In this document: positions 1-15,664 of the stretch, in pieces
Numbering within the stretch: position 1 is the first letter of the stretch
Layout of the letters: each line of letters opens with the position of its first letter
DNA from: Spironucleus salmonicida
Taxonomy: Eukaryota > Fornicata > Diplomonadida > Hexamitidae
DNA length: 64,000 nucleotides
Direction: 5' to 3'
Assembly: GCA_000497125.2 (NCBI GenBank)
Contig: CM035317.1
Span: forward strand, 70,001 to 134,000
Translations under genes and position numbers: made by a program
The notes under the pieces: generated by a model
What the model was told of the DNA's origin: nothing
What the model saw: the letters and a program-made list of their open reading frames with translations, nothing else
Databases searched by the model: none

Positions 1-829
1 GTATGAGCATTTTTTTGGAATGATATTGATAAGTAAAATGTATTTAAATATATAATTAAAAATTTAGATTATATGAAATATATAATTATTTGAATGTAAA
101 TAATAGAATATTCGTATAACATATTAATCTAAAAATTGGATATATGCTGTAAGAAACAGGTTATATTAAATAATACTTGATAAATTACTTTATCAGTTTC
201 TTTTAATATTCACATTATATAGTAAAATATTTTATTTTAGAATTAAAAAAATATCCAAAGTTATGTTTCATATAATAATAGTGTATTTGTAAATCTTTTA
301 ACTTAAAGATTTAATACGAGAGTACTTAAATCTGGCAATAGCTTGAAATAACCATTAGTAATTTAAGTCAGTATAGTGAGTATAAACAAACATTTAAAAA
401 AATATAGAAACTTACTGTAAATTTAGCAAGTTTCGTGTAATTCGGATTAAATTAAGGTATAAATGATGCATTTAATATACCTTTATAATTCAAATATCAT
501 CTTAGTTATTATATAATTTATTATATAACAATATTAAATATACCTTTTTAATTTAGTATCACCTTAGTATACGAAAATAAAAAATTATATATCACTCAAT
601 CTTCTAATTATAATACCTACCTTAATTTTTAGTTTAAATTTTACTAACTGAGCAGACTTAATTTAAATTATTATTTTAATATATAATATATAATTTTAAC
701 TATTATTGCGATATTTACATATTCTATTTTTTAGATTTCACTCTATCCCATTAAATTATTAATAATGATGGAAAATCTCACATTACATAATTATATTACT
801 ATTATCTTAAATATACTTTTATAGTTAAG
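1..829. repeat. AT-rich CRMP-A upstream flank, repeated inverted at 39655-40483
   Basis: This is very AT-rich sequence with no supportable gene. Read on the opposite strand it matches 39655-40483 almost base for base (position 1 pairs with 40483, 829 with 39655), with only scattered substitutions. It is the shared 5' flank of CRMP-A copies 1 and 4. The matching block probably continues left of the window. Confidence 0.85.
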
Positions 830-2122
830 ATGACAGGCTGCCATGTAGTAGGATGCATCGAGTGCCCAAATAACCCTTACGTATGTCAGGCGTGCACTAC
901 GGACTTTAAGTTGGTGGACAATTACTGCCTTTCGCCATGTAGTGCCTGTCCAGAAGGCACCAGCTGTCAAGGCAGTTCGTCAACTTGTACTGCGTGCTCG
1001 AATCCCAACTGCCTTAATTGTGAAGGAATGTGGTGTCTGCAGTGCAAGACTGGGTATAAACTACAAGGCCATATAAACTGCAACAAGATGACATGTAACG
1101 ACTGCTCTTATGGTTTTTTCTGCGACGAAAAGGCTCTAGTAAGCTGCATAGATTGCACGAAAATTCCCGAAGGAAAATTCTGTAACTGCTATCACTCGCG
1201 AATTTAGAATTGCCTATCCTGTAACTAAATAACTGGCAACTGTTCTAATTGCCTGTAGGGGTATTTTCCAGCCAAAAATGGGTAGAAGTGCATCCGTAAC
1301 GGAACCTGCCTGGTAACACAGGACTGCGGTCTGAACCAGTTCTGCTAGGGCTCCAAGTGCGTTAAAGGGGATCTGGCGCACCCGGTCTCCTGCGGCGAGC
1401 TGCTGAACTGCACGTCCTGCGTTTCGCCGTTCTTCTGCCTGAGGTGCAGCGGCGACTACCACCTCGGGGAGGACCTGAAGTGCCTCACGCCTCGCTGTGA
1501 GACGCTTGAGCTGAACCAGTACTGCAAAGACGTCAACGTCCCCGCAGCGTGCCCTGGTCCGTTCGCATGCAGGTGCCCGAACCAGAGAGACCACTGCGCG
1601 ACCTGCGATTCCGACGGCTGTGCGACCTGTCTGGCTGGGTTCGCACTGAGCAAGCACGGCTGTACGCGGAACGTGTGCACGTCCTCGGCTGACTGCCTCT
1701 TCGGCAGCTTCTGCGCCGAGAAGGGCTGTCAGGGCTGCGAGAGCATCGGTAGCGGCGGGTACTGCAACTGCGGTGCGCTGGTGCAGAACTGCGCGCTCTG
1801 CAGCGACGGCGTATGCCTGAAGTGCTAGCACGGCTCGTAGCTGACCCAGGGCTACTGCGTGATCACGGACTCATCCGACGGCGCGGTGGACGTGAAGCTG
1901 ATGATAGAGATTTCGGTTGCTATCATTATCGTCGTGATCGGCGTCACTCTCATCATCCTGTTCGTGATATTTAAGAAGTACTCGCCTAAGCAAAATGGGT
2001 TCGAAAAAATTGGTACATAAGACAAAATAACACCGAGACTAATGGATAATTCGCAGAATAAGTCATTAGAATTTAGTTTGTCCCATAATGATGAAGGTTC
2101 TAGCACTCTTGTTCAATAGTGA
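830..2122 (+). CDS. Cysteine-rich membrane protein CRMP-A, copy 1
   Basis: This encodes a 430-residue protein when TAA/TAG are read as Gln; the stop is TGA at 2120-2122. The ectodomain (about residues 1-350) is packed with CxxC and CxC motifs in the style of diplomonad CRMP/VSP proteins. One hydrophobic membrane segment lies at about residues 358-382, followed by KKYSPK and a roughly 45-residue polar cytoplasmic tail. The start gives MTGCHVVGC, with no hydrophobic signal peptide; the nearest upstream ATGs (765, 768) are out of frame. It is probably a surface or endomembrane protein of unknown ligand. Copy 2 (14372-15664) encodes a virtually identical protein; copies 3 and 4 lie near 36-39 kb. 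The ectodomain is markedly GC-richer than the flanks. Confidence 0.88.
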
Positions 2123-3244
2123 AGGTTTTATTATTTTTTATTTACTACAATTAAATATTATGTATTTAGCGATATATAGTTGAGTAGTTTCACTTTAAGA
2201 AAACATGAATTGACAGGTCTAGATTCAAAGATTGATACTTAGCTCTAGAAAGTATAGTAACAAGAATTACTAATTTAGACGTAAAAATTATACTTAAAAG
2301 AACCCTGATATATTATGTACTTTTTTACGAAGCTAGTGGCGGAATAGCTAATAACGTAATCTGCACCTAGTTGTGCGTACGAACAAATTGAATAGAAAAC
2401 AGTAAGCATGGTATGATCTTAGAAAACACAAAATAAGCTGCAATACTTCTAGTCTAATAAATACTTAATTTAGATCATAGATTGTTAATATTTAATTTGA
2501 GGTTTTTATGGTTGATTTCACGGCTCGAACTGATGGCCTCAGTATTATAACAACAAAAATTGAGGCGATTCATGGTGCTTAATATTAAACTTTGACAAAC
2601 ATGCGTGATTCTAGGCTGTTGTGAACCTTGGAGCGTTATATGCCGTCTTCGCGCTAACTAATGAGACCAATACGATTTAGACTCTTATGTTATAATATAT
2701 ATTGCGCTGACTGCGTAAGTAACAGTACTATGTCGTAATCCTACCGCGTGCGACAGGCCCGTAATCACTGTGGCTATGGTACTATCAATCTTTTTGATAA
2801 CGGATAATTAAATATTATATCGCATATATACAGGATCATAGTGAATCAAAATGGGAACCCTGCAATTAGTAGTAGTGACGGGGTAGCTAATGTATATTTG
2901 AATTATCTGAATCAGGATACGTTTATATAGTTAGTATACCGGTTCCTGACGCCCCGGTCCAGTCTGATTGCTTCATCGAAGCCAGTATGATTAGGGACTA
3001 TATTAGTGATCTTCATCCATGATTTCTAGCTGTCATTACGCTCTGGCCTGATGTATGTACAATCATTCCATTTTCTAGTTCCGTGAGACTTCGGGAACAT
3101 CAGCCCACAGAATGTGCCTCACTGGTATATGATTCCTATCCTGCCTGTATATGTGGTCATTGTATCCACAGGATAGTCTACGGTTCAGCGTGAGCCTATC
3201 ACTGCACCATCGTCCAGAAAATCTATATAAGTGAATACACGACC
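2123..3244. other. Intergenic stretch in the left palindrome arm, no gene recognised
   Basis: This lies between the stop of CRMP-A and the end of the convergent acetyltransferase gene. The first part is AT-rich; the part from about 2840 is of mixed composition. Short open segments exist on both strands (for example around 2850-2990) but are broken by TGA and resemble no family I know. The same sequence is present inverted at 13250-14371. Confidence 0.6.
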
Positions 3245-3799
3245 TCACTCTACTTTCTTCAGGAAAGCCGCGGGATTACCTCCGACTACCACCATCTCCG
3301 GTACATCCTTAACCACAACGCTTCCTGCTGCGATGATGGCTCCCCTGCCAATCTTGATACCAGGGCAGATAACGACTCTGCCGCCGATCCAGACATCATC
3401 CCCAATCTCAATCTATTTCGCAAATTCGATGCCAGTAGCTCTGACCACCGGATCTAGTGGGTGGCCTACGGTGTAGATATCCACATTGGGACCGATCATA
3501 ACATTCCTCCCGATGATAACCTTGGCAGAGTCAAGCACTGTGAAGCCATAGTTAGCGAAGAAATTGTCGCCAATGTGGATATTAATCCCGTAGTCGCAGA
3601 AAAATGGCTGGATCATAAAGCAGTTTACCCCGTGGGATCCGAGTAGGCCATGGATAATAGCACCGTCCTCATGCGTAATCACAGAATTTCCGCGGTTGTA
3701 CTCAGTGCAAGTTGCGTGAGCTTTGATGCGGAGCTTCACCAGGTAGGACTCGTTTGAGTCGTAGGTGCGGCCAGCTAGCATATCATTGTAATTATCCAT
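3245..3799 (-). CDS. Maltose/galactoside O-acetyltransferase-like protein, left copy
   Basis: This 184-residue protein has the size and layout of the Maa/NodL/LacA family, which transfers acetyl from acetyl-CoA to a sugar hydroxyl. Visible hallmarks are the N-terminal MLAGRTYD segment (residues 7-14), the helical linker with EYNRG, the [10 protein letters not shown] block (68-77), the presumed catalytic His113 in GHPLD, hexapeptide-repeat turns ([18 protein letters not shown]) and the C-terminal GGNPA motif. TAG encodes Gln129 and the stop is TGA. The start follows AAA. The family is mainly bacterial, so lateral acquisition is likely (inference). It reads away from the Tyr-rich and MATE genes' promoters in the same direction as both. 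Confidence 0.9.
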
Positions 3800-3916
3800 T
3801 TTGAGAAAGGGAAGTTTGTTTATATATTATTAGCTACGTCGGAGCTGTTATCTCTATCATATATGCTAGAGATTAGATGGAAAGTGTTAGTTTGTGGCTG
3901 AAAGTATAAAGGTGGC

Positions 3917-4330
3917 TCACTGGTCCGGTCCGAGAATGCTGTCTGGGGTTGTATATAGCGTGCTGGGTTTGGGTCGCGGAGGCGGCGAAACTGCCTACTG
4001 GTAGCTCTGGTCACCTCTCCCCTGGACCTGGTACTTGTCCGGTTCGTTGTACATACCCTGGATATGATGAGCAAACTCGGCACACGCCATCCTGCTGGGG
4101 TGGGAGTACCCACAGGCCCTGCAGGTGGTTGCCTAACCGTACTGCTATACCACAAATGGGCTTTCAACGAAGGATGAATAAAACGGCTGCCGGTAGACGT
4201 GAGAGTACATAGGTTGGAGGAAGCCGTAATTTGAATAGCTCTAGTATCCATATGGTGAATAGTAGGATGAGTAGCTAGAACAGAAGTATGGGTCGTACGG
4301 GTCGTACATGCCGCAGTAGCCTCCGCCCAT
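3917..4330 (-). CDS. Tyr/Gly/Gln-rich protein with CCHC-like motif, left copy
   Basis: This encodes 137 residues starting MGGGYCGMYDPYDPYF and ending TGA. The N-terminal 60 residues are low-complexity and rich in Tyr, Ser and Pro. A possible zinc-binding motif (CRACGYSHPSRMAC, Cys-x2-Cys-x3-His-x5-Cys) follows in the middle, with further His residues after it. The C-terminal third is rich in Gln, Pro and Asp. The open frame depends on reading TAG as Gln and is preserved in both arms. I do not recognise the family; a nucleic-acid-binding or scaffold role is only a guess. It sits 117 bases downstream of the acetyltransferase start and before the MATE gene, all on the same strand. Confidence 0.65.
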
Positions 4331-4434
4331 TTTTTCTGACAATTATTATTTTATAATTTGAAGATGTAGCAGTTTCTTTCCCCAGGCTGGTCCCCAAGTA
4401 TATAATGTCGAGACCATCCTTCCTAGCTCGATCA

Positions 4435-5847
4435 TCAGGCTTTCCCTAGTACAACATCGGCATAGACTACAATCTGGTCATCTGAATTGAGGTCCCTTCG
4501 CAATCGCCAAATGACCTACCATAACACTGCCATGCTTGCAATCCCGCAGACAACCTCAGCTGCGGCCGTGGCATAGAACAAAGTGGACACACGCCCGGTA
4601 ATCAGAGGTCCCAACCATGACCACATACAACTAATAACTACCTTACATAGCTGAAGAGAAGCAGCCGCCCAGAACCGCTTTTGCTGTTGTAAGACCGCAA
4701 CCACAATACCTTGTGCCACGCCACACAAAGTACAGATCATGTTAAGTCGTATAATTCCGGAACACTAAGTGCGTACTCGTTCATCTGTAGTGAAGAGTCC
4801 CGTTATAGGTTGAGCGAACACCATAAGAACAGCAGCGATGAGTCCCCCAACGCTGCCGCATATGGTTAGCGAGCTGCGTATAGTTTTTAGCGTTTTCTGG
4901 TGTTCCCGCTGCGAAATACTGATGGCTACCACGGGTTAGATACCCTACTACATCCCACTAAGGGGCATCGTGAGTAGGGTCATTACCTTCGAGCAGATTC
5001 CCTGGACCAGCTGGAAGTGCTGTGTCTCTAAGTCATTCTATGATAACTTTCGCAGCAAAAACGGCACAAAGAACTGGGGAAGTGATGTCTACGAGTATCC
5101 CATGAAGGTTAAGAGCCCAAACTACTGAATTTGGAGAAGGCTTCCCAGCTTTGGCTTGAACTGGTTAAGCCGCAACCGTAACGGCGCAAAAGGCGTCATA
5201 AAGAAGACAATAGTGACAGCACCCATCGCACAGTACGCAATACAGGACGCCCACGCAGCCCCCTATACCCCCACCTTTAGTACACCTAGGAAGTAATAGT
5301 CGAGACCGATGTTGATTACCGCCGATACACACTACCGTAGCATTGCGAAGGTAGCTAGGTTCTGACTTTTTAGCACGCCCGTGAAACCAGAAGATACAGC
5401 ATAGGAGAGTGGACCGAATATGGTCATGAAGCGGCCATACTATAAGCTGAGTGGAATTACTTGCGCAGTCACCCCCAACAGAAGTAGATATGGTTCTAGT
5501 ATAAATATTAGCATTATCGGGACTATTATGGCATGCATCAGACAGAGAAGTAGCTGTTATGCGAGGAAGTGGCCAGCCTATTCTTTGCTATCCTCGCCGA
5601 TGGCACGCGAAATGAAAACAGCCGCTCCTGCTGACTCAGATGCAATTGTTTGCGAAAATAGGTAGTATTCTGTAGGGAGGAAGTTAGACACGCCCACCAG
5701 AGCAAGGTCGCCGCAGAACCTGCCGACCAGCACTGACTCCAATGCATTGTAGATGGAAAGCACTACCTAGCCCAATAAAGAGGGAATTCCTATCTTAATG
5801 AGTAGTACTGCCGGTTTTTCCGATCGAAGTTTTTCCAATCTCCCCAT
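4435..5847 (-). CDS. MATE-family multidrug/toxin efflux transporter, left copy
   Basis: This encodes 470 residues, the usual size of a MATE (NorM/DinF-like) antiporter that exports cationic compounds in exchange for H+ or Na+. Many hydrophobic helices are visible in two halves. The N-terminal region shows IPSLLGQVVLSIYNALES and the LVGRFCGDLALVGVS block; the start of the second half shows MPLSGMQQGIQPVVAIS, matching the family's repeated GxxQGxxPxxx pattern. Several TAG/TAA codons encode Gln, including in the QQGIQP region. The start ATGGGG follows AAA and the stop is TGA. Mainly bacterial and archaeal relatives make lateral transfer plausible. The same gene is found inverted at 10647-12059. 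Confidence 0.88.
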
Positions 5848-6506
5848 TTTATGTATGTAGGGTGCAAAAAAGTAGAGGTGGAGTGGTCGCGATGTAGAGG
5901 CGAGCCCTCCCGTGAGGAATAGCACCCCAGGACTAAGTACAGAAGTCGATGCTTCCGAGTACCTAGGGACAGTCCCTGATTTTCGTGATGAGCGCTGCTA
6001 GGCCGTACTAGTTATTGGGTTGGAGACGGAGGGACGTTCGAGGTCCCGTGCTGATTGCAGGCTCGCGTACAGTTATCAATTGTTATAAAATTATTTTTTA
6101 TAAGTATGGTAGAGTATCTTTATTTTTGTCATGAAAAGGCGAGTAAGTTTTTAACGTTATGATACATTTTATTTAATATTATATTAATATTAAGTTGTTT
6201 TTATTATTGTGATTTTTTAGCAACAACATTTATATAATTTAGTGATAATTATATTATAAATGGGATATCTAGAAGATAGTTTTTGCAGAAATTTCCAATT
6301 ATTTATTTCCATGATATTTATACAATATATTATAAATTTTTAACTGACAATACTTAGGATTTTTCAAATCTTTCAAAGATTTATTTTTGAATTATTATTA
6401 TATGTTATTATTAATTATTTTAATTACCTGCAGTATTTATATAATTATAATCATATTTAAATACTTAAATTTGACTAGGTTGTTTTGATTGCCACTCCCT
6501 CACAAA
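5848..6506. other. GC-rich MATE leader, then AT-rich gap before PFOR
   Basis: 5848-6069 is a GC-rich, non-coding-looking segment upstream of the MATE start and is part of the palindrome arm. It includes a short perfect hairpin (GGGAC / GTCCC around 6031-6047). 6070-6506 is AT-rich, lies outside the arm and forms the PFOR 5' flank. I see no gene in either part. Confidence 0.6.
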
Positions 6507-10067
<3,561 letters not shown>

Positions 10068-10424
10068 TGCTTTTTTAAATTAATTTTAGCAATATAGCTA
10101 TGTATTTTGTGCGATTATAGGCTGATAGTTTTCCTTGATCATTTTTATAATCCTTATTTATAGAATTCACGTTATTATATATCATATTTTATATTAAATG
10201 ACAAATTTATTTGTATAGTTTAAGCAAGACAATCCTGAAACATTATTACTATTTAGAATAAATCCAAAATAATATATAAATTCTTAAATATTAAGTAATA
10301 TTTATCATATAATACTAATATAATGAACATCTTAATTTTCAATTACTGTAAAGTAATAAATTAAAACTCATCACAATGAACGTATGTTTTATTTTAAATA
10401 ATATATTAAACATTGTGAAAACTA
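10068..10424. other. AT-rich gap after PFOR
   Basis: This is very AT-rich 3' flank of PFOR up to the inner edge of the right palindrome arm. No gene, RNA or clear signal was recognised. Confidence 0.6.
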
Positions 10425-10646
10425 TACGCGAGCCTGCAATCAGCACGGGACCTCGAACGTCCCTCCGTCTCCAACCCAATAACTAGTACGGCCTAGCAGC
10501 GCTCATCACGAAAATCAGGGACTGTCCCTAGGTACTCGGAAGCATCGACTTCTGTACTTAGTCCTGGGGTGCTATTCCTCACGGGAGGGCTCGCCTCTAC
10601 ATCGCGACCACTCCACCTCTACTTTTTTGCACCCTACATACATAAA

Positions 10647-12059
10647 ATGGGGAGATTGGAAAAACTTCGATCGGAAAAACCGGCAGTACTACTCATTAAG
10701 ATAGGAATTCCCTCTTTATTGGGCTAGGTAGTGCTTTCCATCTACAATGCATTGGAGTCAGTGCTGGTCGGCAGGTTCTGCGGCGACCTTGCTCTGGTGG
10801 GCGTGTCTAACTTCCTCCCTACAGAATACTACCTATTTTCGCAAACAATTGCATCTGAGTCAGCAGGAGCGGCTGTTTTCATTTCGCGTGCCATCGGCGA
10901 GGATAGCAAAGAATAGGCTGGCCACTTCCTCGCATAACAGCTACTTCTCTGTCTGATGCATGCCATAATAGTCCCGATAATGCTAATATTTATACTAGAA
11001 CCATATCTACTTCTGTTGGGGGTGACTGCGCAAGTAATTCCACTCAGCTTATAGTATGGCCGCTTCATGACCATATTCGGTCCACTCTCCTATGCTGTAT
11101 CTTCTGGTTTCACGGGCGTGCTAAAAAGTCAGAACCTAGCTACCTTCGCAATGCTACGGTAGTGTGTATCGGCGGTAATCAACATCGGTCTCGACTATTA
11201 CTTCCTAGGTGTACTAAAGGTGGGGGTATAGGGGGCTGCGTGGGCGTCCTGTATTGCGTACTGTGCGATGGGTGCTGTCACTATTGTCTTCTTTATGACG
11301 CCTTTTGCGCCGTTACGGTTGCGGCTTAACCAGTTCAAGCCAAAGCTGGGAAGCCTTCTCCAAATTCAGTAGTTTGGGCTCTTAACCTTCATGGGATACT
11401 CGTAGACATCACTTCCCCAGTTCTTTGTGCCGTTTTTGCTGCGAAAGTTATCATAGAATGACTTAGAGACACAGCACTTCCAGCTGGTCCAGGGAATCTG
11501 CTCGAAGGTAATGACCCTACTCACGATGCCCCTTAGTGGGATGTAGTAGGGTATCTAACCCGTGGTAGCCATCAGTATTTCGCAGCGGGAACACCAGAAA
11601 ACGCTAAAAACTATACGCAGCTCGCTAACCATATGCGGCAGCGTTGGGGGACTCATCGCTGCTGTTCTTATGGTGTTCGCTCAACCTATAACGGGACTCT
11701 TCACTACAGATGAACGAGTACGCACTTAGTGTTCCGGAATTATACGACTTAACATGATCTGTACTTTGTGTGGCGTGGCACAAGGTATTGTGGTTGCGGT
11801 CTTACAACAGCAAAAGCGGTTCTGGGCGGCTGCTTCTCTTCAGCTATGTAAGGTAGTTATTAGTTGTATGTGGTCATGGTTGGGACCTCTGATTACCGGG
11901 CGTGTGTCCACTTTGTTCTATGCCACGGCCGCAGCTGAGGTTGTCTGCGGGATTGCAAGCATGGCAGTGTTATGGTAGGTCATTTGGCGATTGCGAAGGG
12001 ACCTCAATTCAGATGACCAGATTGTAGTCTATGCCGATGTTGTACTAGGGAAAGCCTGA
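10647..12059 (+). CDS. MATE-family multidrug/toxin efflux transporter, right copy
   Basis: This is the second copy of the 470-residue MATE transporter, on the plus strand. It starts MGRLEKLRSEKPAVLLIK and ends ADVVLGKA before TGA at 12057-12059. The reading frame is intact once TAG/TAA are read as Gln, and no difference from the left copy was noticed. A 220-base GC-rich leader precedes it. It is followed in the same direction by the Tyr-rich gene (104 bases later) and the acetyltransferase gene. Confidence 0.88.
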
Positions 12060-12163
12060 TGATCGAGCTAGGAAGGATGGTCTCGACATTATATACTTGG
12101 GGACCAGCCTGGGGAAAGAAACTGCTACATCTTCAAATTATAAAATAATAATTGTCAGAAAAA

Positions 12164-12577
12164 ATGGGCGGAGGCTACTGCGGCATGTACGACCCGTACG
12201 ACCCATACTTCTGTTCTAGCTACTCATCCTACTATTCACCATATGGATACTAGAGCTATTCAAATTACGGCTTCCTCCAACCTATGTACTCTCACGTCTA
12301 CCGGCAGCCGTTTTATTCATCCTTCGTTGAAAGCCCATTTGTGGTATAGCAGTACGGTTAGGCAACCACCTGCAGGGCCTGTGGGTACTCCCACCCCAGC
12401 AGGATGGCGTGTGCCGAGTTTGCTCATCATATCCAGGGTATGTACAACGAACCGGACAAGTACCAGGTCCAGGGGAGAGGTGACCAGAGCTACCAGTAGG
12501 CAGTTTCGCCGCCTCCGCGACCCAAACCCAGCACGCTATATACAACCCCAGACAGCATTCTCGGACCGGACCAGTGA
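12164..12577 (+). CDS. Tyr/Gly/Gln-rich protein with CCHC-like motif, right copy
   Basis: This is an identical 137-residue copy of the protein at 3917-4330, starting after AAAAA and ending at TGA. The Tyr/Ser-rich N-terminus, the CRACGYSHPSRMAC motif and the Pro/Gln-rich C-terminus are all intact. Function unknown. Confidence 0.65.
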
Positions 12578-12694
12578 GCCACCTTTATACTTTCAGCCAC
12601 AAACTAACACTTTCCATCTAATCTCTAGCATATATGATAGAGATAACAGCTCCGACGTAGCTAATAATATATAAACAAACTTCCCTTTCTCAAA

Positions 12695-13249
12695 ATGGAT
12701 AATTACAATGATATGCTAGCTGGCCGCACCTACGACTCAAACGAGTCCTACCTGGTGAAGCTCCGCATCAAAGCTCACGCAACTTGCACTGAGTACAACC
12801 GCGGAAATTCTGTGATTACGCATGAGGACGGTGCTATTATCCATGGCCTACTCGGATCCCACGGGGTAAACTGCTTTATGATCCAGCCATTTTTCTGCGA
12901 CTACGGGATTAATATCCACATTGGCGACAATTTCTTCGCTAACTATGGCTTCACAGTGCTTGACTCTGCCAAGGTTATCATCGGGAGGAATGTTATGATC
13001 GGTCCCAATGTGGATATCTACACCGTAGGCCACCCACTAGATCCGGTGGTCAGAGCTACTGGCATCGAATTTGCGAAATAGATTGAGATTGGGGATGATG
13101 TCTGGATCGGCGGCAGAGTCGTTATCTGCCCTGGTATCAAGATTGGCAGGGGAGCCATCATCGCAGCAGGAAGCGTTGTGGTTAAGGATGTACCGGAGAT
13201 GGTGGTAGTCGGAGGTAATCCCGCGGCTTTCCTGAAGAAAGTAGAGTGA
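12695..13249 (+). CDS. Maltose/galactoside O-acetyltransferase-like protein, right copy
   Basis: This is an intact 184-residue copy of the left-arm gene, with His113 in GHPLD, the hexapeptide-repeat core and the C-terminal GGNPA motif. TAG at 13079-13081 encodes Gln129; the stop is TGA at 13247-13249. Under the standard code it would be cut at residue 128 in the middle of the hexapeptide fold, which supports the alternative code. Confidence 0.9.
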
Positions 13250-14371
13250 GGTCGTGTATTCACTTATATAGATTTTCTGGACGATGGTGCAGTGATAGGC
13301 TCACGCTGAACCGTAGACTATCCTGTGGATACAATGACCACATATACAGGCAGGATAGGAATCATATACCAGTGAGGCACATTCTGTGGGCTGATGTTCC
13401 CGAAGTCTCACGGAACTAGAAAATGGAATGATTGTACATACATCAGGCCAGAGCGTAATGACAGCTAGAAATCATGGATGAAGATCACTAATATAGTCCC
13501 TAATCATACTGGCTTCGATGAAGCAATCAGACTGGACCGGGGCGTCAGGAACCGGTATACTAACTATATAAACGTATCCTGATTCAGATAATTCAAATAT
13601 ACATTAGCTACCCCGTCACTACTACTAATTGCAGGGTTCCCATTTTGATTCACTATGATCCTGTATATATGCGATATAATATTTAATTATCCGTTATCAA
13701 AAAGATTGATAGTACCATAGCCACAGTGATTACGGGCCTGTCGCACGCGGTAGGATTACGACATAGTACTGTTACTTACGCAGTCAGCGCAATATATATT
13801 ATAACATAAGAGTCTAAATCGTATTGGTCTCATTAGTTAGCGCGAAGACGGCATATAACGCTCCAAGGTTCACAACAGCCTAGAATCACGCATGTTTGTC
13901 AAAGTTTAATATTAAGCACCATGAATCGCCTCAATTTTTGTTGTTATAATACTGAGGCCATCAGTTCGAGCCGTGAAATCAACCATAAAAACCTCAAATT
14001 AAATATTAACAATCTATGATCTAAATTAAGTATTTATTAGACTAGAAGTATTGCAGCTTATTTTGTGTTTTCTAAGATCATACCATGCTTACTGTTTTCT
14101 ATTCAATTTGTTCGTACGCACAACTAGGTGCAGATTACGTTATTAGCTATTCCGCCACTAGCTTCGTAAAAAAGTACATAATATATCAGGGTTCTTTTAA
14201 GTATAATTTTTACGTCTAAATTAGTAATTCTTGTTACTATACTTTCTAGAGCTAAGTATCAATCTTTGAATCTAGACCTGTCAATTCATGTTTTCTTAAA
14301 GTGAAACTACTCAACTATATATCGCTAAATACATAATATTTAATTGTAGTAAATAAAAAATAATAAAACCT
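13250..14371. other. Intergenic stretch in the right palindrome arm, no gene recognised
   Basis: This is the mirror image of 2123-3244. It is of mixed composition near the acetyltransferase and AT-rich towards CRMP-A copy 2. No gene or RNA could be supported. Confidence 0.6.
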
Positions 14372-15664
14372 TCACTATTGAACAAGAGTGCTAGAACCTT
14401 CATCATTATGGGACAAACTAAATTCTAATGACTTATTCTGCGAATTATCCATTAGTCTCGGTGTTATTTTGTCTTATGTACCAATTTTTTCGAACCCATT
14501 TTGCTTAGGCGAGTACTTCTTAAATATCACGAACAGGATGATGAGAGTGACGCCGATCACGACGATAATGATAGCAACCGAAATCTCTATCATCAGCTTC
14601 ACGTCCACCGCGCCGTCGGATGAGTCCGTGATCACGCAGTAGCCCTGGGTCAGCTACGAGCCGTGCTAGCACTTCAGGCATACGCCGTCGCTGCAGAGCG
14701 CGCAGTTCTGCACCAGCGCACCGCAGTTGCAGTACCCGCCGCTACCGATGCTCTCGCAGCCCTGACAGCCCTTCTCGGCGCAGAAGCTGCCGAAGAGGCA
14801 GTCAGCCGAGGACGTGCACACGTTCCGCGTACAGCCGTGCTTGCTCAGTGCGAACCCAGCCAGACAGGTCGCACAGCCGTCGGAATCGCAGGTCGCGCAG
14901 TGGTCTCTCTGGTTCGGGCACCTGCATGCGAACGGACCAGGGCACGCTGCGGGGACGTTGACGTCTTTGCAGTACTGGTTCAGCTCAAGCGTCTCACAGC
15001 GAGGCGTGAGGCACTTCAGGTCCTCCCCGAGGTGGTAGTCGCCGCTGCACCTCAGGCAGAAGAACGGCGAAACGCAGGACGTGCAGTTCAGCAGCTCGCC
15101 GCAGGAGACCGGGTGCGCCAGATCCCCTTTAACGCACTTGGAGCCCTAGCAGAACTGGTTCAGACCGCAGTCCTGTGTTACCAGGCAGGTTCCGTTACGG
15201 ATGCACTTCTACCCATTTTTGGCTGGAAAATACCCCTACAGGCAATTAGAACAGTTGCCAGTTATTTAGTTACAGGATAGGCAATTCTAAATTCGCGAGT
15301 GATAGCAGTTACAGAATTTTCCTTCGGGAATTTTCGTGCAATCTATGCAGCTTACTAGAGCCTTTTCGTCGCAGAAAAAACCATAAGAGCAGTCGTTACA
15401 TGTCATCTTGTTGCAGTTTATATGGCCTTGTAGTTTATACCCAGTCTTGCACTGCAGACACCACATTCCTTCACAATTAAGGCAGTTGGGATTCGAGCAC
15501 GCAGTACAAGTTGACGAACTGCCTTGACAGCTGGTGCCTTCTGGACAGGCACTACATGGCGAAAGGCAGTAATTGTCCACCAACTTAAAGTCCGTAGTGC
15601 ACGCCTGACATACGTAAGGGTTATTTGGGCACTCGATGCATCCTACTACATGGCATCCTGTCAT
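14372..15664 (-). CDS. Cysteine-rich membrane protein CRMP-A, copy 2
   Basis: This 430-residue protein is virtually identical to copy 1: CxxC-rich ectodomain, one C-terminal membrane segment (about residues 358-382), polar tail, TGA stop at 14372-14374. The sequence shared with copy 1 ends at the start codon, so the two copies have different 5' flanks. Their expression control may therefore differ (inference). There is no signal peptide. Confidence 0.88.

Larger units (their letters stand above)
829..6069. repeat. Palindrome A, left arm (5.24 kb)
   Basis: Position x in this arm pairs with 16494-x in the right arm. All ORFs in the two arms have identical translations, and I saw only isolated substitutions. 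The outer edge lies at the ATG of CRMP-A. The inner edge is near 6069, after which the two sides diverge. The arm carries CRMP-A, an acetyltransferase, a Tyr-rich protein and a MATE transporter. Confidence 0.93.

Noticed and set aside
1214-1831. 205-residue minus-strand ORF with Ala/Val-rich protein (also 14663-15280, 36408-37025, 38653-39270)
   Set aside because: It is the antisense of CRMP-A. The regular Cys spacing on the coding strand produces an artificial Ala/Arg-rich frame.
6031-6047. Short GC hairpin resembling a tRNA T-arm (GGGAC, TTCGA, GTCCC)
   Set aside because: The loop register is off by one relative to a T-loop, and no acceptor, D or anticodon arms fit around it.
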